Translations under genes and position numbers: made by a program
NCBI RefSeq assembly: GCF_031755915.1
Contig: NC_083387.1
Coordinates: forward strand, 10,313,001 to 10,377,000
Source: Ziziphus jujuba
Lineage: Eukaryota > Streptophyta > Magnoliopsida > Rosales > Rhamnaceae
Direction of reading: 5' to 3'
Length of the DNA stretch: 64,000 nt
Shown: in pieces, positions 1-12,276 of the stretch
Layout: each line of letters starts with the position of its first letter
Position numbering within the stretch: position 1 is the stretch's first letter
Notes under the pieces: model-generated
The model's database searches: none
What the model was told of the DNA's origin: nothing
Seen by the model: the letters and a program-made list of their open reading frames with translations, nothing else

Positions 1-2
1 GC

Positions 3-215
3 CTCTTCCTCCTCTTTGTGAGAGAATCGTTTGAGTACCCGTGGAAGTTTTTCGGAATGAAATGGGAAGAAAGTGGTGGCTTTGGTCTTTGATGGGATGG
101 GAATTATGACTGCTTATCGAGCAATTCGCCGGAAGAAGAAGACCATCACGATGGGAATTGGTACAGATTCTTGTGGGAACGGCGTAAGTGGTTGCCCAGA
201 CCACTTATAGCATAA
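3..215 (+). pseudogene. possible decayed C-terminal coding fragment, unrecognised
   Basis: One frame reads from the window edge to a TAA at 213-215 with a single in-frame TGA at 90-92. The product has protein-like composition: it is rich in Trp, Glu and Arg, with an acidic Glu/Asp/His stretch followed by a basic Trp/Arg end. No start is visible because the window begins inside it. I do not recognise a family. It could be the broken 3' end of a gene to the left, two exons misread as one, or chance. No further coding sequence continues it to the right. Confidence 0.25.
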
Positions 216-970
216 ATTGTACAAATGGCCTTATCTTATTGGTCTCATTTGGAAAAAATAATATAGAATTTTCATTTTTATAAATAAAATAAATAAATAA
301 CATATATGCTCCAATAAAGTTGCTATTTTTTGTTAGAATATTTTCTCCAGTAACATAATTGTGCATATTTTTTTTATCATATTTAATAATTGGTTCATTT
401 TTTATTTTTTTTATTGCGTAAGCCTTGCAATCTGGTGTAATAAATCGACAAAATCCATCTCCAACGAGACAAGGCTGCTCAAGTGATGGCTGTATTTTTA
501 CCTTCTTTGTCAAAATTTAAATGCTTACCAACTTATTGTTATTGCTTTTGCAACGATAAATGTCATTTTTTGTTATTGGTATTTTAAAATTTTAATATTA
601 ATATGGATTTTCAATACCAAATATCAATATCATTACCAAAATTTTAAAATAAATTCTTTAATAATGCATATTTAAAAAACAGTATTGTCAAATTATAAAT
701 ATTATTAGTAATAGAATTATTTTATCCAACGAAAAAATGTAATTATAATAATTTAAGAATAAAATGTTGATGAGTCATACTCATTTTTATTTTTATCATT
801 TAAGAAATAGTTATAAAGCTAAAAATTATATTAATAAATGTATGGGCTCTCTAAATTTTTTTTTTACAACGGAATTCGTTATCAAAATTTACAAATTGCA
901 AATTTGATGATAAATTAAAATTTATTATCAAGAATGTATTTGGTAAAAATAATTATTACAGTTGGAGAAG

Positions 971-1249
971 CTAAATTGTGTGTTTTATGCCATATTTTGG
1001 CAATACAATACCATTAAAAATGATTTTAGCATTTTTTCCATATTGTTCATGTTGCAAGCCTGCAATGATTGAACTACTTAAAGCTTGCAATGAGCAGTTA
1101 ATTATTTTGTTTTCGGGAACAAATTTATCTGGAATACCAACTCGCACCTCCGATACATCATACACGTGTGGATTCCACTGGTGTCCTAGAATTTGTAGAT
1201 TTTTTCTTGCTTGGGATCGTGAGAACCCTGATGTTTTCTCTCTAATGCT
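971..1249 (-). pseudogene. unrecognised open stretch, possible decayed exon
   Basis: This minus-strand frame is open for 92 codons between a TAA at 1250-1252 and its own stop at 971-973, which is long for DNA this AT-rich. It has no ATG at its beginning. The composition looks protein-like, with motifs such as RVGIPDKFVPENK and IIAGLQHEQYG, but I cannot assign a family. A second open minus-strand stretch at 205-510 contains the segment FCRFITPDCKAYAI and may belong to the same lost gene. Neither has convincing splice sites joining them. It may be a gene relic or chance. Confidence 0.22.
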
Positions 1250-1266
1250 TTAACGCATTGTTTGAT

Positions 1267-2457
1267 TCAGGAGATGGGCTGTCAGGCCAACTCTTGAATT
1301 TAGGCTGTCTGGACCAGTTTTGGTTCTAATGAAACCCTTTTTCTTAGTCCAAAATCAAATAAATTAATTAATATATAATTAATCAAAATGACGATGATTT
1401 TTATAGTTGAGTATTTTTATTTATATTATAAAAATATAAATTTGAACAATGACAATGCAAAAATTTGAGGTAATTTAAAATTTAAAAAAAAAATTAAATA
1501 GTTAACCAAATTGTTGCTGCGTGATCATTAGTGGAAATTTGAATCGACTCTAACAAATCGAACATGAAAACTACCCCTTAACCAATACTTTTGGTGAATA
1601 GACCCCACCCACCCCAAGTTATAATATGGTTAATTATTCAATTATTCAATAGGTTCCATAAAACAATCATATATACCCATATGCATAATCAAACGTGTTA
1701 AAACACCGGAGCCAGAAGGCATCAGCAAGTTGATCAAACATTATGTAAACATGCATGAGTTTTGTACTATGCGATAAATAAGTTACGACCAATCCAAAAA
1801 ATAAAAATATCTAAGCTATAATAAAGTGGGTTGAAAATTATAAAATATGTTAAGCTTTTTTTGGTCTCTTTTTTATAAACATTCCAGTGATTAAAAAAGC
1901 TACGGTAATTTTCTCAAACTATAAATGCGATTTCGAATATCCAACTTTTAGATGCAAATAGAAGATAGAATACAATGCCCTATGTATATCTATAGTTTTA
2001 ATATGCAGCTACATATTCTATAATATGAAGGGGAAAAAATGAAAAACTGAAGATTCATAACGTTAGCACAAAAATGAAGAAGAAAATAAACTTCTAAATC
2101 TACTAGTTAACGAATCTAAAAGAATGTATAATATGTAATGTGATAGACATGTAATATTGTATTTTTTTCATTTATTATATGCAATATAAATTCAATAATG
2201 CCTAATTATGTACATCATCATACAATATTAAAATAAAACATGAATATCTTATATAAATATTATTATGCATTTGATTATGAATGATTACAATAATCCATCA
2301 TGCATTACACACAAACTAGTTTCCAAATCCCCATTTATGATAACTCCTTTAAAAAACTAGCCAAATTTAGACCCAGCTTATGACTCCCAACACATGATAA
2401 AATTTGATGCTTTTTCAAAACAAATTGACCAAATTCAACTCACAAAATGGTAAAAAA
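1267..2457. other. intergenic AT-rich DNA
   Basis: No coding potential, RNA gene or clear mobile element was recognised. The stretch is AT-rich with short A and T runs. Confidence 0.6.
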
Positions 2458-3339
2458 TAGAGGTAGACGAAATCAAACCCAATCCATTTAAACTGACCGA
2501 ATGACGTTAAATTATAGGGTTTATCGTTTTTCTAATTTCTTCTCCAGTAGAATGTGAGAGATTGCCTTTTGATTCAATCGAAGCGGAAGAGGAATTAGTA
2601 GCAGGTTATCAAACCGAATATCCATATCATTTTTAGCAACTTAGATTGGGTTTTTTACATAAATTAGATTAGATTGAGTTCAAAATATCATAAATTTATT
2701 GGATTTGGTCGATTTTCGAATTGGAAATATAAATCAAATCTAACCCAACGCAACCCAAATCATATATTATGTGATTAAAAAATTATATATTTTTTACTTT
2801 TTTTCTTTCATTTTTATATATCAATTTTTAATATATTTTTTTTAACATGTCCATAAATAAACCCTAAACAGCCTATCTTATATTGACTTGTCACCACCAC
2901 CACCATAATCAAGTTTTGATCATTACACAGGCATCAAAACTCAAGGCACTAGCTCTTAGTTGCTACTCATTCTTTGCTTTAATACTCGACATCAGTTGCT
3001 TGCTGTTCATGCTTATTGTATATTACATGCTTATAGATTGCAATCTTATATTTTATTCTATGTTAAATTACTGTAATTGTATTTTATGTTTAGATAACTA
3101 CACTTTATTATTTATATTTTATATTTGTAAGATTTTTAATTTGTATTATATATTTATAAACTAGTAAGTTCAAAACCGATTAACCAATTTAAATTAAATC
3201 ATTTATAAATGATTTGATTCTATTTGGGTTTAAAGTTTCAATATTTTGGATTGGATTCTTCTATTGGATAAATCATAAAGTATGGATTAGATTGTATTTG
3301 AATAAAAAACCGAACCAATCAAACTCATACCCACCCTTA
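2458..3339. mobile_element. hAT-like non-autonomous element, 882 bp
   Basis: The left end reads TAGAGGTAGACGAA and the right end, read on the other strand, TAAGGGTGGGTATGAG, giving short imperfect terminal inverted repeats. Flanking 8-mers are gtaaaaaa (2450-2457) and gtaacaaa (3340-3347), matching at 7 of 8 positions as expected for the 8-bp target duplication of hAT elements. Both subterminal regions carry GGTTTGATT/AATCCAA-type motifs in opposite orientation. There is no transposase. The divergent ends suggest an old insertion. Confidence 0.5.
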
Positions 3340-3889
3340 GTAACAAATTATCATGTAAAATCATTTATTGCAAAAGCCCCTGAAAAATTAACAATTTGCC
3401 ACTGTTAACTGTCATTGCGATTAAACAGTGTAATTAAGGCAGTGGTTTGGAGTAAGATGTGCATTAGTGACTACAAGACTACATTAAACTTTGTTTTACT
3501 TATATATATATATATATATATTATTTTTTGGCATAAAATAGTAAGCTTTGGTCTGACTCCCAATTTTTATGTATATTTGTCAATGTCTACTAAATTATAA
3601 AATGTTTCGTTATACTACAAATTTTTTTTCCGGAATAAAATATAATTAAAAATAGGATATAGCATTATTATATTAACTTGGCAGCATTGATTTTAAGTCC
3701 TCTTGAGTAATGCTTTGACGTGTATTTCTTTTCTTTGATAAAAGTTATGATACTGTGTTATGTGTACGTGTCCAGATTATTATTGTGTGCGCGTCATAAT
3801 ACAAATAATTTCAATTACATATTTATGGTTTGCATATAATTAAGTACTATCCTATAAATCACATGTATTCTGACTACATCTTTAAGCCA

Positions 3890-3892
<3 letters not shown>

Positions 3893-3948
<56 letters not shown>
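3893..3948. repeat. (AT)n microsatellite
   Basis: An uninterrupted run of about 28 AT dinucleotides, likely to vary in length between individuals. Confidence 0.95.
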
Positions 3949-3950
<2 letters not shown>

Positions 3951-4577
3951 ACTACATCTCTGCAACAATGTGCACGTGTACAATAAAAATATTAAATTGT
4001 ATACATAAATACGTTTTACTTTTCTAAAATAAAATATGTATTTTATAACCATTAAATTTCCATTTAATTGAAAAATCTAATGGATATGGTGAGTGGACAT
4101 TACTTTTTTTTTTTTTGGGTCAGAGTGAACATTACTTTGAAATGAATGGTGATTTTATTTTTCATTTTTATTTTTAATAAGGTGGTGTTATCTGAGCCTT
4201 GATGGATGAACTTTTGAAGGTGATCATTTTTATCTTTACAAATATTATATATGATTAAAAAATTCTAACAAGTTTGAGTAAGAGTATTTTTTACTATATC
4301 TAAAAATAAATATAATTTAGTAATTAAACAGTGTAAACGCAGTCGAAAAAACTAAAATAATAAAGATAAAAACAAATATATACTAATTAAAGCATAATTA
4401 TCTATAATAAGAGCAAATTGTTTCATTTCTCATTTAAAGCAGATACTTGATTCGTAGCACTTAAAATAATTTTTGACTAGCACCACCACTTACAAATTCA
4501 TTGGATTGGAATTAACTTGAGCTTCATTTATATTATCATCATAACCAAGGAAATTAATTAGCTAGTAATTCAGATAC

Positions 4578-4610
<33 letters not shown>

Positions 4611-4981
4611 TATATACAAATACTTATTCTTTAGGAAAACAAAAAGATAATGCTCATTTTATTTTAAGATTTACTAAAAGATTAACTTGAAAAATTAATT
4701 AAAAATTAAAATTGAGTGATTTAAATCTAATGGGAGTCTACGAATCAGACCAATCTCATCTCGGACCCAAATGTAAATTACCTACCTCTGCAATCTGCAT
4801 GGTCTCTATCCAGTCGGTTGGAAATTCTCATCCCCAGATGTCAGCCAATTAAATTCTGACACGCCAGAAGAATTGGGTCAGAACTGAGAGAGTTTCAGAT
4901 AGACACGTCCCCATATAATTGCCTTCAAAAGCTTACCATTCGGCAGCAAACTTACCGATGCAAGCGCTCTCTTAAAGCCAC

Positions 4982-4989
4982 GCGGGAAA
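4982..4989 (-). promoter_or_regulatory. candidate E2F-binding site
   Basis: The sequence GCGGGAAA is the exact complement of the plant E2F consensus TTTCCCGC. It lies about 325 bp upstream of the DUF7086 gene start in AT-rich DNA. Location and match are seen directly; function is inference, since an 8-mer can occur by chance. Confidence 0.3.
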
Positions 4990-5314
4990 TAAAACCCCTT
5001 AGAGAAAAAAAAAATAAAATAAAGCCACAAAGATGTAAAGGGAAAAAGAAAATTAAAAACAAGAATTCGAAAAGTCTACAATTTTTTTTTTTAATTTTTA
5101 ATTTTTTTAAAATTCAAAAGAATTCTAACGCAATCTCAATTCCTCATACACCAATCTGTTTTTTGCCAAATCTTTTATCTCTAAATTTTCGCCTGTCTTC
5201 TTTCAAACCCCAAAACGGTTTTGTTTTTCTTTCTTCTTCTTTGATTTTTTTTTTTTTTTTCTCTGCTATTTCTTTCAGAACCCTATTTTTTGTTTTTGTA
5301 TTTTTTTTTTTCCG

Positions 5315-6289
5315 ATGAACAACAACGACGAAGAGGAAATGAACAATGCGCAAGAAATCAACCGCAAGAGGAAGAACAACCAAGATTCAAACCAAGATCA
5401 CAGCCAAATCACGACGACGAAGTTTTCCGATGAAGAAGAAAACGACATGCTCACTCTCTCCCTCCAATTTCCTCCGTCGAGACCTCGACCTCCGCCACCG
5501 GTAGAGAAAGAACTCCCTCCGGCGCCGCCACCGCCACCGCCGCCACGGCCTCTGTCAATGCAAGCACTCCTGGTCCAAAATCAGCCTCAATTTCCCCTCC
5601 ATTTGTCGGCGGCGACGCACACTCTGTATGGCGGTCCTCCTCCTCCTCCGCCTCCTACTTTCTTTCCCGCCGCTGATTATACGACGCAGCCGTCTTCCGG
5701 AACGTACTTGTACCGTCAGCAAGAAACCACCATGACCGGACCTTCGTCACGCTCCACACGTGTTAGACGAAACCCTACTCAAGCACCTAGAGAGGGGAAA
5801 AGCGAGACGATTCCCGCCCCGTTCCCTTGGGCGACCACCCACCGAGCCACCGTTCACACACTCGATTACTTGGTCGAGAAGCAAATTCTGACGGTCACCG
5901 GCGACGTTCAGTGCAAGCGGTGCGAGAGACAGTACGAGATGGAGTTCGATCTGAGAGAGAAGTTTCATGAGGTTGGGTGTTATATTGTCAAGAACAAATG
6001 CACGATGCATGATCGAGCACCATCTCGGTGGTTGAATCCGAATCTCCCTGCTTGTAAATACTGTGAGCAAGAGAATTGCGTGAAGCCGATTATATCTGAG
6101 AAAAAGAAATCGATCAACTGGCTTTTCTTGCTACTGGGTCAGATGCTTGGCTGTTGTACTCTCGAGCAGTTGAAATATTTCTGTAAGCACACGAAGAATC
6201 ATCGAACTGGGGCTAAAGATCGTGTTCTTTACCTTACCTATCTGGGTTTGTGCAAACAGCTTGATCCAACTGGGCCTTTTGATCGCTAA
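5315..6289 (+). CDS. proline-rich DUF7086 domain-containing protein
   Basis: This is an intronless gene of 324 residues. The ATG at 5315 follows long T/C-rich leader tracts, and no upstream in-frame start fits. The N-terminal half is low complexity: acidic and Asn-rich (1-50), then polyproline runs at about residues 53-79 and 106-114, then a Ser/Thr/Arg linker. The C-terminal part (about 165-322) matches the plant-specific DUF7086 family. It begins with a PFPWATTHRA motif, has a CKRC pair at 200-203 and a CKYC pair at 247-250 with a further Cys at 255, and ends with the segment GLCKQLDPTGPF. The paired cysteines suggest metal binding, which is inference. The family has no established biochemical role. 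No signal peptide or membrane segment is visible. The gene looks intact and stands alone. Confidence 0.9.
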   Translation: MNNNDEEEMNNAQEINRKRKNNQDSNQDHSQITTTKFSDEEENDMLTLSLQFPPSRPRPPPPVEKELPPAPPPPPPPRPLSMQALLVQNQPQFPLHLSAATHTLYGGPPPPPPPTFFPAADYTTQPSSGTYLYRQQETTMTGPSSRSTRVRRNPTQAPREGKSETIPAPFPWATTHRATVHTLDYLVEKQILTVTGDVQCKRCERQYEMEFDLREKFHEVGCYIVKNKCTMHDRAPSRWLNPNLPACKYCEQENCVKPIISEKKKSINWLFLLLGQMLGCCTLEQLKYFCKHTKNHRTGAKDRVLYLTYLGLCKQLDPTGPFDR

Positions 6290-7740
6290 ATCTCGTTGAT
6301 TTGATTAGTGGGTGTGATTTGTTTTTTTAGTTGCACAAAGCGTGGACATTTCGACGTAGTATAGCACATGAAAAACAAAAAAACAATGAAGAATTTCATC
6401 AGACAGGTTCAAGGTGGTCGTACCTACTCTTTTTGATTTCATCCATCAAGGGATCAATTCTGATTGAAAAAGTAGTTCCTTGGTTAGTCTAACTAATCCT
6501 AGTATGGAAAACGATTATACATTACCAATTGGGATCGTTTATATGTTTGCTGATTGTTTCTTTTCTGATTGTTTACTTTTTTAGTTACCTTTTTCTGGAA
6601 TATTGTTATTATCGACTGATTTAATATGAGTTTTGTTTAGATTCTCTTTTGTAAATTTTCAGTAAAGTGTTCCGACTTTTTTTTAATCCCAGGCCTGATT
6701 TTGTTCATTGGCTTTATTCGAATAGTTTTATTTATTTTGTTTTATTTTTATATGTGTGCTCGTAAAATCATGAAAGAAAGAATAAAGAAATTGGTCAGAG
6801 AGAAAAGACAAAACGTACAGGTTGATTCTGCAGTGGGAACAGAAAAAAATCGTATTTCTGTCAAATTCTCAAATTATTGAGCAATCGATTTGCGCAGGTG
6901 GTTCTATGGAGACTCAGGCATTATGTGCAGTGTACATGTTGTAATGTTTTCTTTTGTCTTAAAAGTTCTTTTAATTGGATCCAATCACTTGGCGTACATG
7001 CATGCCTAAAAATGGCATCTTTCTCTTGGAGTAGTAATTAATGCTCACATATATCAAAAGTGGATTTAATGGCAAGAGAAAAAAATCTTCTTTAGCAAAA
7101 ATTAATGGACAGTCAAACTTGGTAAGATTCATTAATTAATTGGGAAGAGAAAAGCAATGCCAGTTTGAAGGTTGATCCTGTTTTAGAAGAAGAAATGGTG
7201 TTGGGGTGTTATGGCTATGTTAACCAAAATTTTTTGAGAATTTTTATCATACAATATGTGGGCATGGAAACAAGTCAAAGTACTGTAGTAGCACGACCAA
7301 ACCATTAAAGTTTATACATGTTATATTTTATGGGTTACCTAATTTTAAGCCAAACATTTATACTCTGTCTTAATGAAAGAGTTAACAGATTAATTTGTTA
7401 ATGCATATGTTCAAAATTGGCACGCAAAATTAGCTTTTATAGACAGCTTTTTTGTAGATTTCAAAATGAAGTCTCTTGCAATTTAACTATACGGTTAATA
7501 TTCATTTATTGCTAATTTATGAACTGTTTCATCCTTAATAACTTGGCAACGATCGACCAAACTAGAAGCTAGATTACTGGAATCTCATTCATTGGACTCT
7601 AAACTACTATCAATCTATTACAATGATATTACTCAACAAATTTGTTTACCACACATTTCCATATTAGTCTCTGTTTATTTTTTAAGGATATTAATGCCAA
7701 AATCTTGTAAATAGAAGATAAAAAAGGATAGGCAAAAATT
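6290..7740. other. 3' flank of the DUF7086 gene and intergenic DNA
   Basis: The first few hundred bases should contain the 3' untranslated region of the gene ending at 6289. No further open frame, RNA gene or mobile element was recognised. Confidence 0.6.
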
Positions 7741-8157
7741 TCATTTTCCTTTCAAAGAGAATTATATATGATTACATAAGTCTACATTAGCTAATCTTTT
7801 TATTAACAAGTAGGACAACTAAAAAAAAAAAAAAAGGGAAAAAATACATGCATTAATGTTAACAATGATACAGGGACATATATCTCACTCGTATTCTCAT
7901 GCAGGACTTTTCTTGGTAGAATAATTAAATTAATTATGAGCAGAAAATTTTCATTTCCCTTCAGAGAGAATTATATATGATTACAGAAGTCTGCATTAGC
8001 TAATTGTTTTATTAATAAGTAGGACAATCAAACCAAAACAAAAAAGGGGAAAAAATACGTGCATTAATGTTAACAATGATACATGGACATATATCTCACT
8101 CGTATCTCATGCAGAACTTTTTTTGATAGAATAATTAAATTAATTCTGAGTAGAAAA
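7741..8157. repeat. tandem duplication, two ~207-bp copies
   Basis: Copy 1 (about 7741-7947) and copy 2 (about 7951-8157) share most bases. Both contain gagaattatatatgattaca, the segment aatgttaacaatgataca, and end with taattaaattaatt followed by a GAG and a short A run. They differ mainly in A-run lengths and scattered substitutions. No coding potential. The copies abut, so this is a simple tandem duplication. Confidence 0.85.
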
Positions 8158-8434
8158 GGTGTATGAGATCCATATTGAAATTTTATACTTGAAAATTAAT
8201 AAAGACGGAGGCAAGTTTAATGATGAAGTTTGGAGAGATTTTTACATAGCTATAAGTCTCTTGGTTTTGCTGAGGGGTGAGAATTACCCAAATTGAAAAC
8301 GAGTTAACTAAAAATAAAAAATAATAAAAAGTAATTTTATTTTTTAATGTATTATAATATAAAAATAATAAAATAATATTAATGATAATAATATTTTATT
8401 CAAATGGGTTATATAAGTCAACTCATATAGCATC
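8158..8434. other. AT-rich spacer before the CACTA element
   Basis: No feature was recognised in this stretch; it ends at the CTC target duplication (8435-8437) of the element that follows. Confidence 0.6.
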
Positions 8435-8539
8435 CTCCACTACTATAATCGTATTGATAAATCATGTAATAAATGCATCGCACAAAATAAACAACGACGT
8501 ATTGCATGGAATCGCCTAATGTCCAATCGCTAAATTCAT

Positions 8540-8870
8540 AAGACAACAAGCGAAGCAATATAAGAGTCGTCTATCGCTTAGTTTTTAGTGACGCATATTG
8601 ACTTTTAGCAACGAATTTTATCAATCTACTTATAGCAACTCTTATTTAGCGACGCTTCACAACAATATCACTAAAAATATATTAGCGACTGCTAGTCGCT
8701 AAATATATTAGTCGCTAATGAGTCGCCTATTTAGCGACGCATTAATAGAGTTGACTATTTAGCGACGCATTAATAGTTTTAGCGATGCGTTAATATAGTC
8801 GCCTATTTAGCGATGCATCGACACTTTTAGCGACGCATTATTTATTAATGCGTCGCCCCTTCTTTTTTTT
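8540..8870. repeat. left subterminal GCGACGCAT repeats of the CACTA element
   Basis: Repeated copies of TTTAGCGACGCATTAAT and variants alternate with their reverse complements. The last pair, around 8838-8860, makes a hairpin with GCGACGCATT and AATGCGTCGC arms. Clustered short motifs near an end are the usual protein-binding region of CACTA elements. Similar paired motifs recur at 10127-10210, 10587-10620 and 10763-10830. Confidence 0.75.
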
Positions 8871-9115
8871 TTTTTTAAATTTTATGAAAAGTGATTAAAA
8901 TAGTAAAAATATAAAAATAATTAAAATACAAAAAAATGAAAACTAGCTTCATCCAAAATAATTAGAATACAAAAATTTAAATAAATATTTTGTCATAACA
9001 AATTAATTATCAAAAAAATTAAATATCATCTCATTGATATATTTTTACATAATTTGTAAGCTATTGTATTTTTCATAACAAATTTAATATTAATTAAACT
9101 TCCATGAATGCATAC

Positions 9116-9515
9116 TCATTGAGATGGAAGTTGACGTCCTCTTGTTGACAATATTACACCCTCATACTGCATATGGAAAAATTAGAAAAGTTATTAACAC
9201 TCATGCAAAATAAATAAAATATTAATCATTATTAAATTTGTAATTTAGTAAATGAAAATTTAAAGAATATTACCATTGTTCTTAAGATTTGACGAGACAC
9301 ATTTCTCCCCTCATAGTCATTACAAACATAGTCACTCTCACATTCATCTTCATTATCATTTTCATCGATACTTGGCAACTATATGACAAATGGATTGTGA
9401 GCCATCGTAGTATCTCCAAGAACATCTTCTTCAACAAAAGTACGATGTTGTGGTGAAGTTAAAACAATAGACCATCTTGAATCAAGTTGATCTTCAACAT
9501 AAAATACTTGTTCAA
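9116..9515 (-). pseudogene. CACTA transposase C-terminal remnant (DUF4216-type end)
   Basis: Reading the minus strand from about 9515, the frame gives EQVFYVEDQLDSRWSIVL and then a His-Arg-Thr-Phe-Val-Glu-Glu-Asp stretch, recognisable as the conserved end of plant En/Spm (TNP2-type) transposases, where a DUF4216 domain precedes the terminus. An in-frame TAG follows the segment AHNPFVI, and an acidic tail continues to about 9274. There a GTAA donor could splice over 9167-9273 to a terminal exon (9116-9166) ending in RGRQLPSQ and TGA. Upstream, a TAA interrupts the frame just before the match. No catalytic core is present, so this cannot encode an active transposase. Confidence 0.7.
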
Positions 9516-10849
9516 CTTAGTACAATGTCAAGCAATATCACAAATAAAATTTCTACAAAAGTAAGATTAATAAAACCCAACGAACCTAACGTGCAGTTAA
9601 AATGAAAAAAAAAAAAACAACCCACCTCATGTCTCCGCCAACCACAAAGAAAAAAGAAACTCACCTAAACGATGGAGACAAATAAAGAAGAAACCCTGAA
9701 AATCACGAGGGCGACACAGAGAAATCCGGCTTCCCGACCGACGACTACGTAGGCAAATGAAAAATGAAATCCGAAATATCTTACTCTTCAAGTCTCTCTT
9801 AGATTGCTTCCAAATCTAATATCTATTAGGTAGTGTACTTGATGTAGTTTTAAAATAAAAAAAACGATTCAAAGGAGCGCGTAAAATTTTAAAATGCGCC
9901 AAAAAATTTCAAAAAATGGCAAAAACGCGCCTTTTCTCCCAATTGCATTTTTTTTCTTTGATTAATTTTTTATTTTTCATCTACAAATAAAAACTAAAAA
10001 TATTTCTTAAAAATGCAAAGCAAAATATCGAAGATTGCTATTTATTTTTTTGTTTTTCAAGTACACCTTTATTCTTTATAAAATTTACATGTCTTTCAAA
10101 ATTTTTGTTTTTTTTAATTAAGAGAACAGACGACGCATTCTCTTCATGAAGGGTCGCCTATTCTTGAATTTTGGGATCAAGCGATGCATTATGGTCGAAA
10201 AGCGTCGCCTGTTTCATTTTTTATATTTTTTTTTATAATCTTTAAATAATTTTTTAATTGTTCATCTACAAATATATTCATGTAGCAATCCAATGAACAT
10301 AAATTCCATTGATATAAAAATAAAAAATATTTTTGTCAATGCTCTTCTCAATTATTCACATATATATATGTATAAACGAGATACAAAATATCCTAAGACC
10401 AAATTTAAGATAGGTTACCGAATATAGAATTCTAATTCAACAAGCATTTATTGATCAATTTATCTACATAAGTATGTTAAATGAGCTTAACTTTCATGTG
10501 TTTGTGGTCAATGATAGTTTACTTGTTTTTAAAAATTAAAAGTCTATTAAATTGCTTTTTAAAAAAAAAAAATAATTGAAGGAACAGGTGATGCAATTCA
10601 ATTAAAACGCGTTGCCTATTCCATGTTTTTTTTTAATCTTTAATTATTTTTGTTGATTGCTCATTTACAAATTAAAAAAAAAACATATTTGCAAAATTAA
10701 AAAATTACTAAAAACAACTTTCAAATTGAAAAAAAAAGAAGTTAAAAATTGGTTGGGTGAAATGGCGACACAGTTGTTGACAAATGGGTCACCATTTCAT
10801 CTATCTAGTGACTCTTTCTTAAAAGACTGCGTCGCCTAAAACTATATTA

Positions 10850-11489
10850 GCTAGTTCTTATTATATTATTCCATCTAAGTGATTTGGCCTGGTGGCATGG
10901 TGATTTTTTGAGAGTGTAGGAGGTCCTAGGTTCAATTCTTATTATGGCCCTATTTTGTTTTTTTTTAATGGGTTTCTAAATGTTTAAACAAAAAAATTGA
11001 AAAAGAAAAAGAAAGAAAAGGCGACACATTTGTTGAGGAATGCGTCGCCTGTTCATCTATTGCGTCACCTAACACTATATTAGCTAGTTTTTGTTGTATT
11101 AGTACATACAAGTCATTTAGCTTGGTGGTGTGATGATTTCTTGAAAGTGTATAAGGTTCTAGGTTCAATTCTTGTCATGGTCCTATTTTGATTTTTTTTT
11201 ATGGGTTTCTAAATGTTTAAACAAAAAAATTGAAAAAAAAGAAGAAAGAATGCGTCTGTTCATCTATGTGGTGATGCATTCTTTAAATAATGCATCGCTT
11301 GACACTATATTAGCTAGCTTTTGTTATATTAATACATACAAGTCATTTGGCCTGGTGGTGTAGTGATTTTTTGAGAGTGTAGGAGGTCTTGGGTTCAATT
11401 CTTGTTATGGTCCTATTTTGATTTTTTTTTTATGGGTTTCTAAATGTTTCAACAAAAAAATTGAAAAAAAAGAAAGAAAAGGCGACACA
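10850..11489 (+). repeat. ~240-bp tandem array with SINE/tRNA-like heads, left part
   Basis: Three units are present, each containing a segment that starts TGGCCTGGTGG or TAGCTTGGTGG and continues to AGGTTCAATTCTT. These sit at about 10885-10939, 11118-11172 and 11347-11403. They resemble an RNA polymerase III A box and B box at tRNA-like spacing. Each head is followed by a body with GGGTTTCTAAATGTTT and A-rich sequence, and then a GCGACGCA hairpin. The array is interrupted at 11489 by the solo LTR and resumes at 19989. Confidence 0.75.
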
Positions 11490-12276
11490 TGTCAGGACCC
11501 GTCCAGAATTCCTTCCCCGGAACCCTAGACAAGCCCTGATCCCAGGGAAATACCACCGAATCTTCCAACGGAAAATTCGGCAGCACCTCCCCTAAGGGTA
11601 GGACTAACCAAAAATTTACCTGCACTGAAAACACACTTAAAAAAAAAAAACATCCCCTTATTCCTCCCACAATACTACAAATTGTTCCACAAATTTACAG
11701 AACTTCAAAGAACAGCAGCAACCCAGTGCATAAAGAACAACTACACGTCCAATACAGTATACAGAGCATTATACAGATACATGTGGAATTTATAAAATGA
11801 CAGATAAAGAAGCAATACAAGGTCGAGAGGAAAAAGGGAAGAAAAACTTCTTGAACCTTCGGCAACGAACTGAAACGTTAGGCTCGCCCCGGACAATCAA
11901 CGTCTCCAACCTGGACCTAGGGGAACGGAATTTAAGAGTGTAAGATGCTAATCATCTCCGTGAGTGACCCTATCTACTATACAATATAATACCACGGTAA
12001 TAAGTATATAAATAATAATTAATTGGAAATAATAATTTCTCTCAAAACCCTTACAATTCTCTCAGTTGGAAAAGTTCCCCTTTTAAAACATTTTCACAAA
12101 ATCCTTTGTTCGTATTCCCCGAAAACCAAGACATCAAATAAATACCAGAAACGGTAATAATTATATTTTTAATTTCAATACAGTTTTAAAACATTTTATT
12201 TTTAAAACACAGTTCTGAAAATCAGTTGATGCACCCACTATATACCAGTGGCGCCAACAGTACCCAGCGTCCCAAG

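Larger units (their letters stand above)
3348..5314. other. intergenic DNA and upstream region of the DUF7086 gene
   Basis: It contains an (AT)28 microsatellite at about 3893-3948 and shorter TA runs near 3500-3520 and 4578-4600. The last ~550 bp before the ATG at 5315 should hold the promoter and leader of the following gene. It ends in pyrimidine-rich tracts at 5219-5310, typical of plant 5' leaders. No other gene was recognised. Confidence 0.6.

Noticed and set aside
2883..3164. A 93-codon frame starting with several His codons
   Set aside because: It lies inside a hAT-like element, is low complexity and hydrophobic from AT-rich codons, and has no family resemblance.
10885..10939. A functional tRNA gene
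   Set aside because: Only box A and box B likeness is present. No acceptor stem or cloverleaf can be drawn, and the segment is repeated in an array.
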